Assembly (NCBI RefSeq): GCF_000246945.1
Contig: NZ_BAEX01000003.1
Location: forward strand, 1-64,000
Origin: Myroides injenensis M09-0166
GTDB taxonomy: Bacteria > Bacteroidota > Bacteroidia > Flavobacteriales > Flavobacteriaceae
Length of the DNA stretch: 64,000 nt
Reading direction: 5' to 3'
Part shown: positions 1 to 9,915 of the stretch, in pieces
Layout of the letters: each line of letters opens with the position of its first letter
Position numbering within the stretch: position 1 is the stretch's first letter
Made by a program: the position numbers and the translations under genes
The notes under the pieces: generated by a model
What the model was told of the DNA's origin: nothing
Databases searched by the model: none
The model's input: the letters and a program-made list of their open reading frames with translations, nothing else

Positions 1-537
1 ATATAGGGTTGTTTCATGTAACTTTATTTTTCTTTTATATCTAAAAGGACAGTACTGAGAGAGTTTGATAAGTATTATAAATAGTAAAGAAATTATAATA
101 CAACTCCTAATAAAAAAACCCGCTATAGATATTGTATAAGATGTATATATAGCTAAATCACAGTATATAAAAGAGAGTAATATAAAAGTACTTAAATATA
201 TAAAAACAGTTAGCTTTTTGATTCTAAAGGTACTGTAGGTAAATATAGTTGATAATATTGCTAAGAGAGTAATCCCGTAGAATAAGCCAGAAATAAAAAT
301 ATTTAATAGGTGATCATAAATATTTATGTTCGATGAGTTAAAATTTAAAAAGCTCCTTGTTATATTAAGAGTGTAATCATTAAGCAGAGGAACTTGGAAA
401 AACTCTGTGAAGAGTATGTTTAAACATAAAATTTTATTGATTAATATTAGAGTACATATCGGAAATGAACTGGCAATTATAGATAATAATAATACTCTAC
501 TTTGATTAAAAGGTAGTAATTTTTTTTTCGAATCCAT
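1..537 (-). CDS. Partial integral membrane protein, open at the left edge
   Basis: Reading the minus strand from an ATG at 537-535 gives 179 codons with no stop up to base 1, so only the N-terminal part lies in the window. The start MDSKKKLLPFNQSR is basic and is followed by hydrophobic stretches at about residues 15-45, 88-108, 115-135 and 140-160, typical of a multi-pass inner-membrane protein. I do not recognise a family; no catalytic motif is visible in the part seen. The gene faces away from the large secreted protein gene at 1875, so the two do not form an operon. It is strongly AT-rich but has a continuous reading frame and amphipathic/hydrophobic spacing that would be unlikely by chance. 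Coding is fairly sure, function unknown. Confidence 0.6.
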   Translation of the reverse strand, partial: MDSKKKLLPFNQSRVLLLSIIASSFPICTLILINKILCLNILFTEFFQVPLLNDYTLNITRSFLNFNSSNINIYDHLLNIFISGLFYGITLLAILSTIFTYSTFRIKKLTVFIYLSTFILLSFIYCDLAIYTSYTISIAGFFIRSCIIISLLFIILIKLSQYCPFRYKRKIKLHETTLY

Positions 538-1874
538 TTATTTTTGATTAAATGCAATAAGTAAATAGTAGGTATGATTACGCTGCTTATAATTACTTTT
601 AGCCCTAGTAATTATAAAACAATAAGAAAGAAAGCTTTAATATTATAGATTAAATGGGGTATTTATACTATAAGCTAGTAATTCAATCTAATAACTCAAG
701 TGTAAAGTTATATGTAATCAATTCTATACTATAATTTATTCTTTATTTTTCACTTTGTTAAAAAAAGTTAAATATCTTTTTGTGTAGTAATAAGTGAAAT
801 TCTACTGTTAAAGAAAAAATTGCATTTAATCTGCGAATGATTTGTAAAATGAAACAGGCTAAAGTACTGTTTAAAAATGTTTTGAGTTGTTTTCATGTTA
901 TGTATTGTTGTTTTTGTTTGTCTACGCAATATAATTGTAAAAAAGTAACTTCATCCTATTCTAAAGTGTTGTTGTTTGTTAATTTATTATAAGATAATTT
1001 ATCTTATCCTTAAGATTTAAGCAATTAGAATTACTACACGCTGCTCTATAAGGATATTAATTATGTTTATTTAGTTTTTCCAAAGTAGTTATTAACCTCG
1101 AATTTTAGTAGTACTACACCTTTGATTTGTTCTCAATTGTGATTTTATATTATTTGTTTAGAATAGTTCTTATTTAAGAAATAGTATCCTTTTAGTGTAC
1201 TGTCTTAAAATGACAGTATAGGATAGACCTAATTCTTTTTTAATTTTTTTATTTATTGATAATTAGTTAGTTATATTAATTTTTAGAAATTATCTAATCC
1301 TATTTTATAGTTTTCTAACGTGTGTTAATTTTAGTATTAGGTATTATTTTAGGGATAATACTACTCCTTAGTATGGGAAAATCTAATGTTGTAAACTCTA
1401 CTTTTGAACTGAATTATTACATTTTGAGAAATATAATAATAAGATAATCTATTACACTATGATGCTACTTAGTGGGGACTAGTAGCATTGTAAAATCTCT
1501 CCCCAATATTTTTTATAACATAAAAAAGGGGAGAGTATTTTAAAAAATATTCATTTAATAATCACTTATACTAACAAACTGATTTGTTTAATTAATTACT
1601 ATCTAACTGTCTCTTTAAGTAATATAAATAGCGATAGGAGATAAAAAATTATACAAAAGTTAATTTATTGTTCAACAAATAAAATAGGGGAGTATAGAAT
1701 ATAATTTACTAACACTTAGATAGAATGAAACCAGGTTTTATAGCTATCGGTTACAAGATGAAACAAGCTAGGTTTATCACCTAGTTAATATTGTTTTAGT
1801 CAATATCAATTAGTATTAAACTCACAAATTAGATACTAATTTGATTTTATTAATCACACATTAACAAACAACAA
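538..1874. other. 1.3-kb gene-free leader/intergenic region
   Basis: No convincing coding frame lies here; the longest plus-strand frame (849-992, 47 codons) is Cys/Phe/Val-rich and unlikely to be real. Two adjacent hairpins sit at 1462-1535. Close to the next gene there are two short hairpins: CTAGGT/ACCTAG at 1768-1784 and one built on ATATTG/CAATAT near 1787-1806, which could shape the 5' leader of the 1875 gene. A weak promoter-like TACTAATTTG lies near 1832-1845 but does not match TAnnTTTG exactly. The rest shows nothing I can name. Confidence 0.5.
1462..1535 (+). terminator. Two tandem hairpins in the leader region
   Basis: The first hairpin pairs ATGCTACT (1462-1469) with AGTAGCAT (1481-1488) around an 11-nt loop. 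The second pairs CTCTCCCC (1497-1504) with GGGGAGAG (1528-1535) around an AT-rich loop and is followed by TATTTTAAAAAA. The second looks like an intrinsic terminator on either strand, yet no gene ends nearby, so it may end a small RNA or act as an attenuator. Visible structure is certain; the role is inferred. Confidence 0.4.
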
Positions 1875-4800
1875 ATGAAACAAAATATTACTTTTCCTTT
1901 TTGGAACAGGTTAATTCTTTTGCTCGCCTTGTTTTTATCTATGCAATATTCTTATGCTCAAGATAGAGTGTTTGCAACTGATTTTCTTAAAAGTAAGAAT
2001 GTTGATAACCCTAATTTTGCTTTAGATGGTAATTTAAGTAGCAAAGCTACATTACATGCACATCCGGGTGCATTATTAATAGGTAAGAAGAGTGGTTTAT
2101 TAGAGTATAAATTTCCAAATAAAGTTCCCAAGGGCAAGCAGACTTACATAAAAATAGCCATGCAGGATAATGAATTACTTAATGGGTTATTAGGGGGTTC
2201 GGTAGGCAAATTACTCTCAGGTTTATTAAATGAGCTATTATTAGGAAGTCATAGATTTGATGTAAAAGCCTTAAATGGTGACACAGAAGTTCTAAAAGTT
2301 AAATCTGTAGATGGTTTTGGGGCTAAAGATGCTAAATTAATTCAAGATGCCCAAGGTAATTATTTGATTGCTTTTCAAATAGAAGAATACTTTGATAAGA
2401 TTTCGATAGAAAATAGCAGTACCGCTTTATTAGGCTTAACAGGTGATAAACTCTTAGATGTTTATGATACTTACTATGTGGAAGATAATCAACAGGGCTG
2501 CGATAGACCAATAGGGACATCTTTTGATTCAGCCGGAATTGAAATCGACTTATTAGGGGGATTAGTAAAAAATAATTTTTATCAGGCCATAGATGGTAAA
2601 CAAGATACTTATTCTTTATTAAAAAGAGAAGGGGCAGTAAATGTTGGAATCGGGGGATATATCTCACAGTTTTTTTATTTTCCGACTCTATCAAATACTA
2701 CCACCACAGTAAATTTAACAATTGAGCCAGCTAAAGGACTCCTGAGTTTAGATTTATTAAATGCAATTGAAATAAGAGCTTATAAAGCAAATCAACTAGT
2801 TTATAAAAAATCCCTAGAAGGAGGTCTGCTTAATGGCGTAAATCTAGCTGGTTTATTAAAAACAAAAGGGAAAAAAACATTGACTTTTGCCCCTGGTAAA
2901 GAGTTTGATAAAATAGAATTAAGAGCTAATAATACTTTAAATGTTGGATTACTTACCGAGGGTTTACGTATTTATGATGTGGAGCGTTTTGATATCAATT
3001 CTTGTGATAATCCAAATATAACTATACCTAATCCAACAGCATCCCCTTTTGATATCGCAGCTTGTGCAACTAGCATTAAGGATTTTGAGAATGTGGATTT
3101 TGCAATCAATGCAATAGATGGTAATAATGAGACCTATGCCACATTGTATGCCAATAATGGCTCCTTGCTATCTACATTGCCAGCTTCGGGAATGATAGAG
3201 TTGTCCTATGATCAGAGAGTAGCTGCTAATACAAGTTCTTATATACGTATTGATTCAGACAAAGAAGTATTAGAGGCGCTATTAGGCGGGAGTTTAGGTA
3301 AACTTGTAAATGGTATTGGTGGATTGTTATTGGGAAATCATTATTTTGAAGTGGAGGCTTTCAATAGTGGTGAATCTGTATCGAAAAGTTCTAGTATTAA
3401 CGGATTTGAAGCAACCACTAACGGAGTAACTTCTTTGGTACAAGACAATATTGGTCGTTATTATTTGGCCGTTACACCTAAATCTGAATATAATAGTATA
3501 CGTATTACCAATAAAGTACTTGGATTACCAACAGGTGAACAGCGTATGTTAAAGGTATATAATATGTGTCGTGAGATTGGTGCAGATTCGTGTTCTCCAG
3601 CTCAGTTTACTTCTTATAATCAAGTGGGATTAAATTTAAGTATCGCTAATTTAAATGAAGCAGGAGTTAAAAATCCTTATCATGCCATTGGTGGGAATTC
3701 TTCTAATTTTTCAGAAATCAGCTCAGGTACTCTAGCAGTAGGTACTGGTGTGAAACAAGTGGTGTATTTTGCTAAACCATCTTTAAAAGGTGATAAATTA
3801 GAGGTAAGAGTACAGTTTAATTCTAATAGTGTTCTTTCATTAGATCTTTTAGGGGCCTATAGAGTAACTACTTATTTAGGAAGTACTAAAAAGCAAGAAT
3901 TTACTCTCAAGCAAGGATTATTAAATAACCTTGATTTATTAGGCTTATTACAATCAGGCGGTGTACAATCCTTGGTTTTTGATACAGCTTTGGAATCTTT
4001 CGATAGAGTAGAGATATCCTCGGTAACCCTACTTAATGTTGGTACTTCACCTGCTATTCGTTTATATAATGTTAAACGTATAAATGATATTTGTACAGAT
4101 CCAATAAGTGAGAGTCCTTTTATTTCTTCTGTATGCGCTACAGAATTGTTAGGGGCTGAGCATACAGATGATATTTCAAATATTTTTAATGGCAACTTTG
4201 ATTCTTATGCAACAATTAACTCCGATGCAGGTATTTTATTCGGAGGTAAAAAAAGAGCTGGTTTTGTAGAACTTGGTTATAATCATATTGTAAAGGCTGG
4301 AACTACTTCCTATGTTCGTTTTGATTATGATAAAGGTATATTAAAGGGACTCCTAGGAGGAAGTCTAGGGAATATTGTTGGTGGTTTATTAAATAATATT
4401 GCCTTAGGGGATCACTTTTTTGAAATTCAGGTAAAGGATGACAATGGTGTTGTTTTACAAGGTAATAGTAGAGGTGTTGACACAACATTTAAAAATGGAG
4501 AAATAAGAGTAGTAAGTGATAAACTTGGACGTACTTACTTGGCTATAACCCCATCAAAGGATTATAAGTCAGTTAGAATTAGCGATCATAACAATAGTGC
4601 TTTAGGTATTCTAGCCCCTGCTACATTTATGAATGTTTATGGTATGTGCTATGAGCAAGATACAGATTCTTGCCAACAGGCTTTTGCAAGTTCATTTGAC
4701 TTTACTGGATTGGATTTAACTGTTAAGGATTTATCTGGGGCAGGAGTAGAGTATCCTGAAAGGGCTATTGATAATAATTCATCAAACTACTCACGCATTA

Positions 4801-7800
4801 GTTTAGGTACATTAAATGTTGCAGGAAGTGTAAAACAATGGATATTTTTTAATTCTATCTCACAGAGCAGTGATGTAACTAATATTAAGTTTAAAACCGA
4901 AAGTGGAGCAGTTGATCTTAATATTTTGGGAAGGTTAGAGATTAAAGCTTATCTAGGTGATAAAGAGGTTAATACTCTTGATTTGTCTAGTGGATTAATT
5001 AATGGTGTAAATGTTTTAGATTTAATTAATAAAGGAGAAATGGTAAACTTGCCTTATACACCAGGGCTTGAGTATGATCGTATTTCCATTGGTCTTAAAA
5101 GTGTATTAAGCGCATCGGTTTTTCCTCCAATTCGCCTTTATAGCGTAGAGCGAACTTGTCAATCCCTTACTCAAGATTTAGTGAGTTGGAAATCCTATAA
5201 AGTAAACGGGGATGCAAGTGTGCAACAGGTTAAAGGGGGTGAAGAAGTAGAGTATACTATTTATGTTAAAAATATAGGCAATACAGACCTTCCAACTTTA
5301 CTTGTAGAGGATAAATTACCACAGGGACTAACATGGATCTCTGGAGCAGCGCATAATAATGGTGTTGTAAGCTTTGAAAAAAGTGATGGATTGCTTGTTA
5401 ATGAACAAGCGACATTCAGCTTTAAGGCTAGGGTAGATAAGAATTTAGAGGGGATTTCTCAGATTAGAAATGTTGCTGTAGTAAAAGCAGATATAACAGA
5501 TAAGGGAGTAAACACCTATCCGCCAATTGATAATAATGATCCTAAAGAAGCCAATCAGAGTGAAAAGCCAGGTACTGTACTGGTTGTAGATCCCGTATAT
5601 CAACTAGGGTTAACTAAAGTTGGAGAAAGTAGTGGAAAGTTAAAAAATCAGGCGAACTTAAATGATGAATTAACCTACAGAATTACAATTGAAAACAAAG
5701 GAAATAAAACCCTTAGAAATGTTTTATTAAGAGATATTTTAATAAATGAGCTCGATAAGGAAATAGTCATTGTTAGCGTTGAAAAAAATGGTGTAATTCA
5801 GAACAATACAATAACTTATGTAATTGATCAATTAACTCCTGAACAGAAAGAGTCTTTTGTTATTAAAACCAAAGTGGTAGGCTTACCTGTTAACAATCTT
5901 ATCTCTAATAAGGCTCAAGTAACTTTTACATTGCCAGATAATACAACTACAACTAAGGAAGTATTATTTGAATTAGCCAGTAGTTGCAAAGAGGTAACAC
6001 GAGAGAGTATCACAGTTAATCAACCTGAGCCTGTATGTCCTTTGACAGATTTTATAATAAAAGCTGACTTGAGCGCTCTAGCGCCTAAAGACTTAAAAAA
6101 TCCTGTCTATAAATGGTATAGAAATAAAGATTTATCGGATTCTTCTCCTTTAGTAGGTCAAGAGGTAATTACTAGAGTTAAAGATAAAACTGTATTTTAT
6201 GTCACCCTAGAGGCTTTAGGATATTGTTTTAATGGTGATGCTTTTGAAGTTGAAGTTGATGTTTTACCAGCACCTGTAAAACCAATTATTACAGGAATAG
6301 AAGAAATTTGTGAAGGCACATTAACTACTTTAACAACTCTTGGTGGGCAAGCTGATTATCAGTGGTATTTAAATGGAATATTAATTGAAGCGAAAGACAG
6401 TGATGGAAATGTTATTAAACTTGGAAATTCAATAGAGGTAAACACACAAGGAGAATATACTGTTGTAGTTTCTAATGGAACTTGCTTTTCACAAGAGTCT
6501 GATCCTTTCTCAGTAACGGTAAAACAAGCTGCACAGCTAACTATTGATGGAGAACAGAGATTAATCACAAAAGTAGGGAAGAGTATAAAACTACCAAAAG
6601 CTACTAGTGAAAATGCTTCGGTGAGTTGGTATAATGAAAAAGGTGAATTAATTAGTGATCTAGAGCCTACATTTACAAGCCCAGGAGTATACACCTATAC
6701 TGTAATGGCTGAATTAGATGGCTGTTTAACTAGTGATAATGTTATTATTACGGTTTTAGACAATAGTGATTGTCCACCTGAAATACAAAGAGTTTATGCC
6801 ACAGATAGTACTAGTTGGGGAGTTATAATTACCGGAGGAGTAGCACATAAAAATAATGCTATTGACGGTGATCCTACAACTTACTCTGAGTTAATAACTG
6901 GTTTAGGGTTGTTAGGTATTGGTACGGTTTGGCAAAATATCTATTTTGATCATATTGTCCCTGCAGGTACACCAGTGACCATTAAGTTAGGTAAGCAATA
7001 TAGTGGATTAATGTTAGCAGGAGGACTATCTGTTCAAGGGTTAGATAAAGATGGAAATACAATTGGCGTGTTAAAGCCAGTGCAAGGCGGATTACTGGAT
7101 TTATTAGCTGCAGATAATGTTATTGAGTATACTTTTGTACCTACTTCCTCTGGTAAACCTAAAGATTTTAAAGGAGTTAGAATCTCACAAGGCTCCCTTG
7201 TAGGTGTTGCGCAAATAGCAAAAATTTACGGTGTTTATTATTCTAGACCAGGGCATATTAGCTGTAATCCAGTAGCGGATAATGTTAACTCTAATGTCTT
7301 AGATGTTCTACATGGTGTTCAAGATTTAGGTATTGGTGTGGCTAGTGCTACAGCATCTGTTACAAGTCCGTGGAATGCTGTAGATGGAAAAACAGATACT
7401 TATGCTTTAATCTCTAGAGGTGTAGCTGTATTAAATGAGGCTTCAATTACAGTTGTGTTTAAACAACAAGCCATGGCTGGGGATGAACTTCATATTACAA
7501 CTGAAATACCAGGGAATCCAGTTTTAAGTTTGGAATTAATAAAAGGTTACTCTATTCAAAGATATCTTGGGGATCAGAAAGTTGGTCCAAAATTAGAAGG
7601 AGGAGTCGATGTGTTAGGATTAAAGTTATTGGGCTTGGGATATGGCAATAAACACAAGGTTATCGTGGCTCCTTATGATGAAAAACCTTATGATAGAGTG
7701 AAAATTTCGTACGGAAGTGTTGTCGGGGTACTTGGTGATTTTACTAGAATATATGATGTAAGTATCGTTCCAACAATAGGTACAGGAGTTAAACAAGACC

Positions 7801-8075
7801 AGGTTATAGATATCTGTAATGAGGGATTATTAAGCTTATCAATGATTGATGCATGTACGACTTATGAAATTTATACCTCTGAAAAGGGAGATGATAAATT
7901 AGATGAAGTAACTCCTTTTGAATTTATAGTTAAAGGCCTTGCATTAGGTGAAAATACCTTGTGGGTACAAAACATAAGAAGCGGTTGTCCAATTGGTCCA
8001 CGTATAGCGGTAAAGGTAAATGTGAAGAGCTGCTCTATAAAATCAAATTTAAATATTACACATAAAATTAAATAA
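1875..8075 (+). CDS. Very large secreted modular surface protein (2066 aa)
   Basis: An N-terminal signal peptide (about residues 1-29, ending SYAQ) leads into repeated modules. A two-part unit occurs three times: an A module (about 30-208, 393-571, 750-931) that contains a Leu/Gly-rich GGSLGKLVNG-type segment and GDHFFEV-like strand, and a B module (about 209-390, 573-741, 933-1094). Two more B-like modules follow at about 1632-1795 and 1800-1975. Each module starts with a discoidin-like signature (AIDGNxxTYA..). Between them are two DUF11-type repeats (about 1103-1230 and 1240-1370) and about three Ig-like domains (1376-1630). There is no evident type-IX sorting domain at the C-terminus. It heads a plus-strand cluster that also encodes PorP/SprF, a gliding-type CTD protein and OmpA, so it is probably an outer-surface adhesin or structural protein. 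Start ATG follows a spaced AACAAACAACAA leader. Substrate or partner unknown. Confidence 0.75.
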   Translation: MKQNITFPFWNRLILLLALFLSMQYSYAQDRVFATDFLKSKNVDNPNFALDGNLSSKATLHAHPGALLIGKKSGLLEYKFPNKVPKGKQTYIKIAMQDNELLNGLLGGSVGKLLSGLLNELLLGSHRFDVKALNGDTEVLKVKSVDGFGAKDAKLIQDAQGNYLIAFQIEEYFDKISIENSSTALLGLTGDKLLDVYDTYYVEDNQQGCDRPIGTSFDSAGIEIDLLGGLVKNNFYQAIDGKQDTYSLLKREGAVNVGIGGYISQFFYFPTLSNTTTTVNLTIEPAKGLLSLDLLNAIEIRAYKANQLVYKKSLEGGLLNGVNLAGLLKTKGKKTLTFAPGKEFDKIELRANNTLNVGLLTEGLRIYDVERFDINSCDNPNITIPNPTASPFDIAACATSIKDFENVDFAINAIDGNNETYATLYANNGSLLSTLPASGMIELSYDQRVAANTSSYIRIDSDKEVLEALLGGSLGKLVNGIGGLLLGNHYFEVEAFNSGESVSKSSSINGFEATTNGVTSLVQDNIGRYYLAVTPKSEYNSIRITNKVLGLPTGEQRMLKVYNMCREIGADSCSPAQFTSYNQVGLNLSIANLNEAGVKNPYHAIGGNSSNFSEISSGTLAVGTGVKQVVYFAKPSLKGDKLEVRVQFNSNSVLSLDLLGAYRVTTYLGSTKKQEFTLKQGLLNNLDLLGLLQSGGVQSLVFDTALESFDRVEISSVTLLNVGTSPAIRLYNVKRINDICTDPISESPFISSVCATELLGAEHTDDISNIFNGNFDSYATINSDAGILFGGKKRAGFVELGYNHIVKAGTTSYVRFDYDKGILKGLLGGSLGNIVGGLLNNIALGDHFFEIQVKDDNGVVLQGNSRGVDTTFKNGEIRVVSDKLGRTYLAITPSKDYKSVRISDHNNSALGILAPATFMNVYGMCYEQDTDSCQQAFASSFDFTGLDLTVKDLSGAGVEYPERAIDNNSSNYSRISLGTLNVAGSVKQWIFFNSISQSSDVTNIKFKTESGAVDLNILGRLEIKAYLGDKEVNTLDLSSGLINGVNVLDLINKGEMVNLPYTPGLEYDRISIGLKSVLSASVFPPIRLYSVERTCQSLTQDLVSWKSYKVNGDASVQQVKGGEEVEYTIYVKNIGNTDLPTLLVEDKLPQGLTWISGAAHNNGVVSFEKSDGLLVNEQATFSFKARVDKNLEGISQIRNVAVVKADITDKGVNTYPPIDNNDPKEANQSEKPGTVLVVDPVYQLGLTKVGESSGKLKNQANLNDELTYRITIENKGNKTLRNVLLRDILINELDKEIVIVSVEKNGVIQNNTITYVIDQLTPEQKESFVIKTKVVGLPVNNLISNKAQVTFTLPDNTTTTKEVLFELASSCKEVTRESITVNQPEPVCPLTDFIIKADLSALAPKDLKNPVYKWYRNKDLSDSSPLVGQEVITRVKDKTVFYVTLEALGYCFNGDAFEVEVDVLPAPVKPIITGIEEICEGTLTTLTTLGGQADYQWYLNGILIEAKDSDGNVIKLGNSIEVNTQGEYTVVVSNGTCFSQESDPFSVTVKQAAQLTIDGEQRLITKVGKSIKLPKATSENASVSWYNEKGELISDLEPTFTSPGVYTYTVMAELDGCLTSDNVIITVLDNSDCPPEIQRVYATDSTSWGVIITGGVAHKNNAIDGDPTTYSELITGLGLLGIGTVWQNIYFDHIVPAGTPVTIKLGKQYSGLMLAGGLSVQGLDKDGNTIGVLKPVQGGLLDLLAADNVIEYTFVPTSSGKPKDFKGVRISQGSLVGVAQIAKIYGVYYSRPGHISCNPVADNVNSNVLDVLHGVQDLGIGVASATASVTSPWNAVDGKTDTYALISRGVAVLNEASITVVFKQQAMAGDELHITTEIPGNPVLSLELIKGYSIQRYLGDQKVGPKLEGGVDVLGLKLLGLGYGNKHKVIVAPYDEKPYDRVKISYGSVVGVLGDFTRIYDVSIVPTIGTGVKQDQVIDICNEGLLSLSMIDACTTYEIYTSEKGDDKLDEVTPFEFIVKGLALGENTLWVQNIRSGCPIGPRIAVKVNVKSCSIKSNLNITHKIK

Positions 8076-8108
8076 TTAGAAACAACAATATTTTAACGCA
8101 TAAAACAA

Positions 8109-9827
8109 ATGAAAAAAATCACATTATTAGCAGCTTTATTAGCAACATCATATTTTGCGAATGCACAAGTAGGGATAGGAACACCTGATCCTGCTACGTC
8201 GGCAGAACTAGAAATAGTATCAAAACTTGGAGATAAAGGTATTTTAATACCCCGAGTTGAATTAACAGAGCAAAAGAAATTTGAGCCTATTAAAGGAAGT
8301 AAACAAGAGAGTTTACTTGTATTTAATAAGACAGCAGCAACTGAGATGCCTAAAGGTTTTTATTATTGGTTTAATGATAAATGGAATAGAATAATAGGTA
8401 AAGAAGAGTTAAATACTGTAATAGAAGATTTAGGAGGTGATATAACAAATATTACCAATAAATTAGAGGGAGATGTTAAGAATCTTCAGGCAGTGATTAA
8501 TTACATACTTCCTTCAAATCCTGATAATAAAGATAAGGATGGAAATCCTATTGTAAAGGAAGATCACAGTACAATTGTTTATAATCCAATTGATGGTAAG
8601 ATGTATTATGTAACCTATAAGGCAGGTAAATACACTACACAAGAGATAGATATTCTTAAAATGGTTCAAGGAGTTGAAACAAATACTTTTTTCAAAGAAG
8701 TAAAAGATAGTAATGGTAAAGTAACAGGGTATATTTATTTTAATGAATCTACCATTGTTAAGGCTATTGGAGATGAAACAGACCCAAGTAAAATTCAAGA
8801 TATAATAGATGGTCTGAGTGAAACAACTCCTGGAGCTGTTAAAATCGATGTGAAAGCGACGGTGGTAAACAATATACAAGAGATATTTAACTCATCTTCC
8901 ACTGTAGTTAAACCAGGCACTACTAACGAGTATTACACAGTAGAGGAGTTAATTCAAAATATTTCTAAAAATGTGCAGGGTAATGTAATCTATACAGAAG
9001 TTAAAGATCCAAGTGACCCTACTAAAACAGTTTGGCAGTTGCAGTATTTTGATAAATCTACCAATACTTATAAAAAAGTTGATCTTAATCACTTAGTGGC
9101 AGAGGTGGAAACTAAAACCAATATATTAAGAGCAGAGGCAACAGATACAGGAGTACTTTCTAGCTATGATGCTGTTGTGGCTCCTATAGTGAAAGATGTT
9201 AAAAAAGGAGAAATTTTTTATAAGTACAATAATGAGGATAAAAAAGAGCAGTTTATTAATATGACAAGCGATATACTATCCTCGATAAATAATAATGAAG
9301 ATATACAAAATGCAATTACAAATGTGCTTAATAAAGGTGGGAATGTATATTTTGGTAAATTAAAAGATACAGATACTGAAGAAGTTTTCTATAAAATTGA
9401 GCTTGAAAATGGTATAGAGACTAGAAAGAAAATTGATCTACCTGCTTCTTTCTTAACAGATATCATAAACAAATACAAAGATGTGATAAAGTTAGCCTTA
9501 GGTGATAATATTACAAATGAAGGAGATATAATTTTCACAGGTAATATAATAGGAGGTAAAAAAGTTTATCTAGCTAAAGGTAGTGTAAAAACCATTGCTA
9601 ATTCTGCTAGAACGCAAGGAGTAGAGTTAGTAAAAGCGACAGATAAATTAGCCATAGGCACTATTATCTCTATTAAATTATTAAAAGATAATAATCTAAT
9701 TACAAGTACAGTTAGAGATGTAGTTGTTAGTGGAACTAAAATTGATTTTAATATTGGTTTTGGTGATATCTACACTGTACTTCCACAAGATACTTATGAG
9801 GTAATAGTAGAATACACCCTTAAGTAA
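8109..9827 (+). CDS. Secreted fibre-like protein with tail-fibre type N-terminus
   Basis: The 572-aa protein has a clear signal peptide (MKKITLLAALLATSYFANAQ) followed by VGIGTPDPATSAELEI and GILIPRVEL. That signature opens many exported Bacteroidota proteins that resemble phage tail-fibre or head-fibre heads. The middle (about residues 100-450) is built from recurring blocks of the type 'FFKEVKDSNGKVTGYIYFNEST', 'YTEVKDPS..WQLQYFDKST' and 'YFGKLKDTDTEEVFYKIEL', suggesting a repetitive beta-rich shaft; the last 100 residues look like a compact beta domain. It starts 33 bases after the 2066-aa gene and is followed by a strong hairpin. Function is inferred from context: a component of the same surface structure. 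No enzyme motif seen. Confidence 0.65.
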   Translation: MKKITLLAALLATSYFANAQVGIGTPDPATSAELEIVSKLGDKGILIPRVELTEQKKFEPIKGSKQESLLVFNKTAATEMPKGFYYWFNDKWNRIIGKEELNTVIEDLGGDITNITNKLEGDVKNLQAVINYILPSNPDNKDKDGNPIVKEDHSTIVYNPIDGKMYYVTYKAGKYTTQEIDILKMVQGVETNTFFKEVKDSNGKVTGYIYFNESTIVKAIGDETDPSKIQDIIDGLSETTPGAVKIDVKATVVNNIQEIFNSSSTVVKPGTTNEYYTVEELIQNISKNVQGNVIYTEVKDPSDPTKTVWQLQYFDKSTNTYKKVDLNHLVAEVETKTNILRAEATDTGVLSSYDAVVAPIVKDVKKGEIFYKYNNEDKKEQFINMTSDILSSINNNEDIQNAITNVLNKGGNVYFGKLKDTDTEEVFYKIELENGIETRKKIDLPASFLTDIINKYKDVIKLALGDNITNEGDIIFTGNIIGGKKVYLAKGSVKTIANSARTQGVELVKATDKLAIGTIISIKLLKDNNLITSTVRDVVVSGTKIDFNIGFGDIYTVLPQDTYEVIVEYTLK

Positions 9828-9857
9828 GACGCTCAAACAACAAACAACACTTTTTTA

Positions 9858-9893
9858 AATGGAGAGGTACAGCCAGTTTTATACCTCTCCATT
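9858..9893 (+). terminator. Perfect 12-bp hairpin between the two fibre-like genes
   Basis: AATGGAGAGGTA (9858-9869) pairs perfectly with TACCTCTCCATT (9882-9893) around a 12-nt loop. It lies between the 8109 and 9916 genes and covers the in-frame ATG at 9859, which argues that the real start of the next gene is 9916. No long T-run follows, so it may be a partial terminator or an mRNA-processing/stability element that sets different levels for upstream and downstream genes. Confidence 0.5.
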
Positions 9894-9915
9894 AATTTAC
9901 CTAAAACACAAACTC

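Noticed and set aside
849-992. 47-codon plus-strand frame in the left intergenic region
   Set aside because: Cys/Phe/Val-rich composition, no neighbours in an operon, no start context; most likely chance in AT-rich DNA.
8514-8879. 121-codon minus-strand frame inside the fibre-like gene
   Set aside because: Antisense shadow of a strong plus-strand gene with signal peptide and repeats; no independent support. The same applies to the other antisense frames within the large genes.
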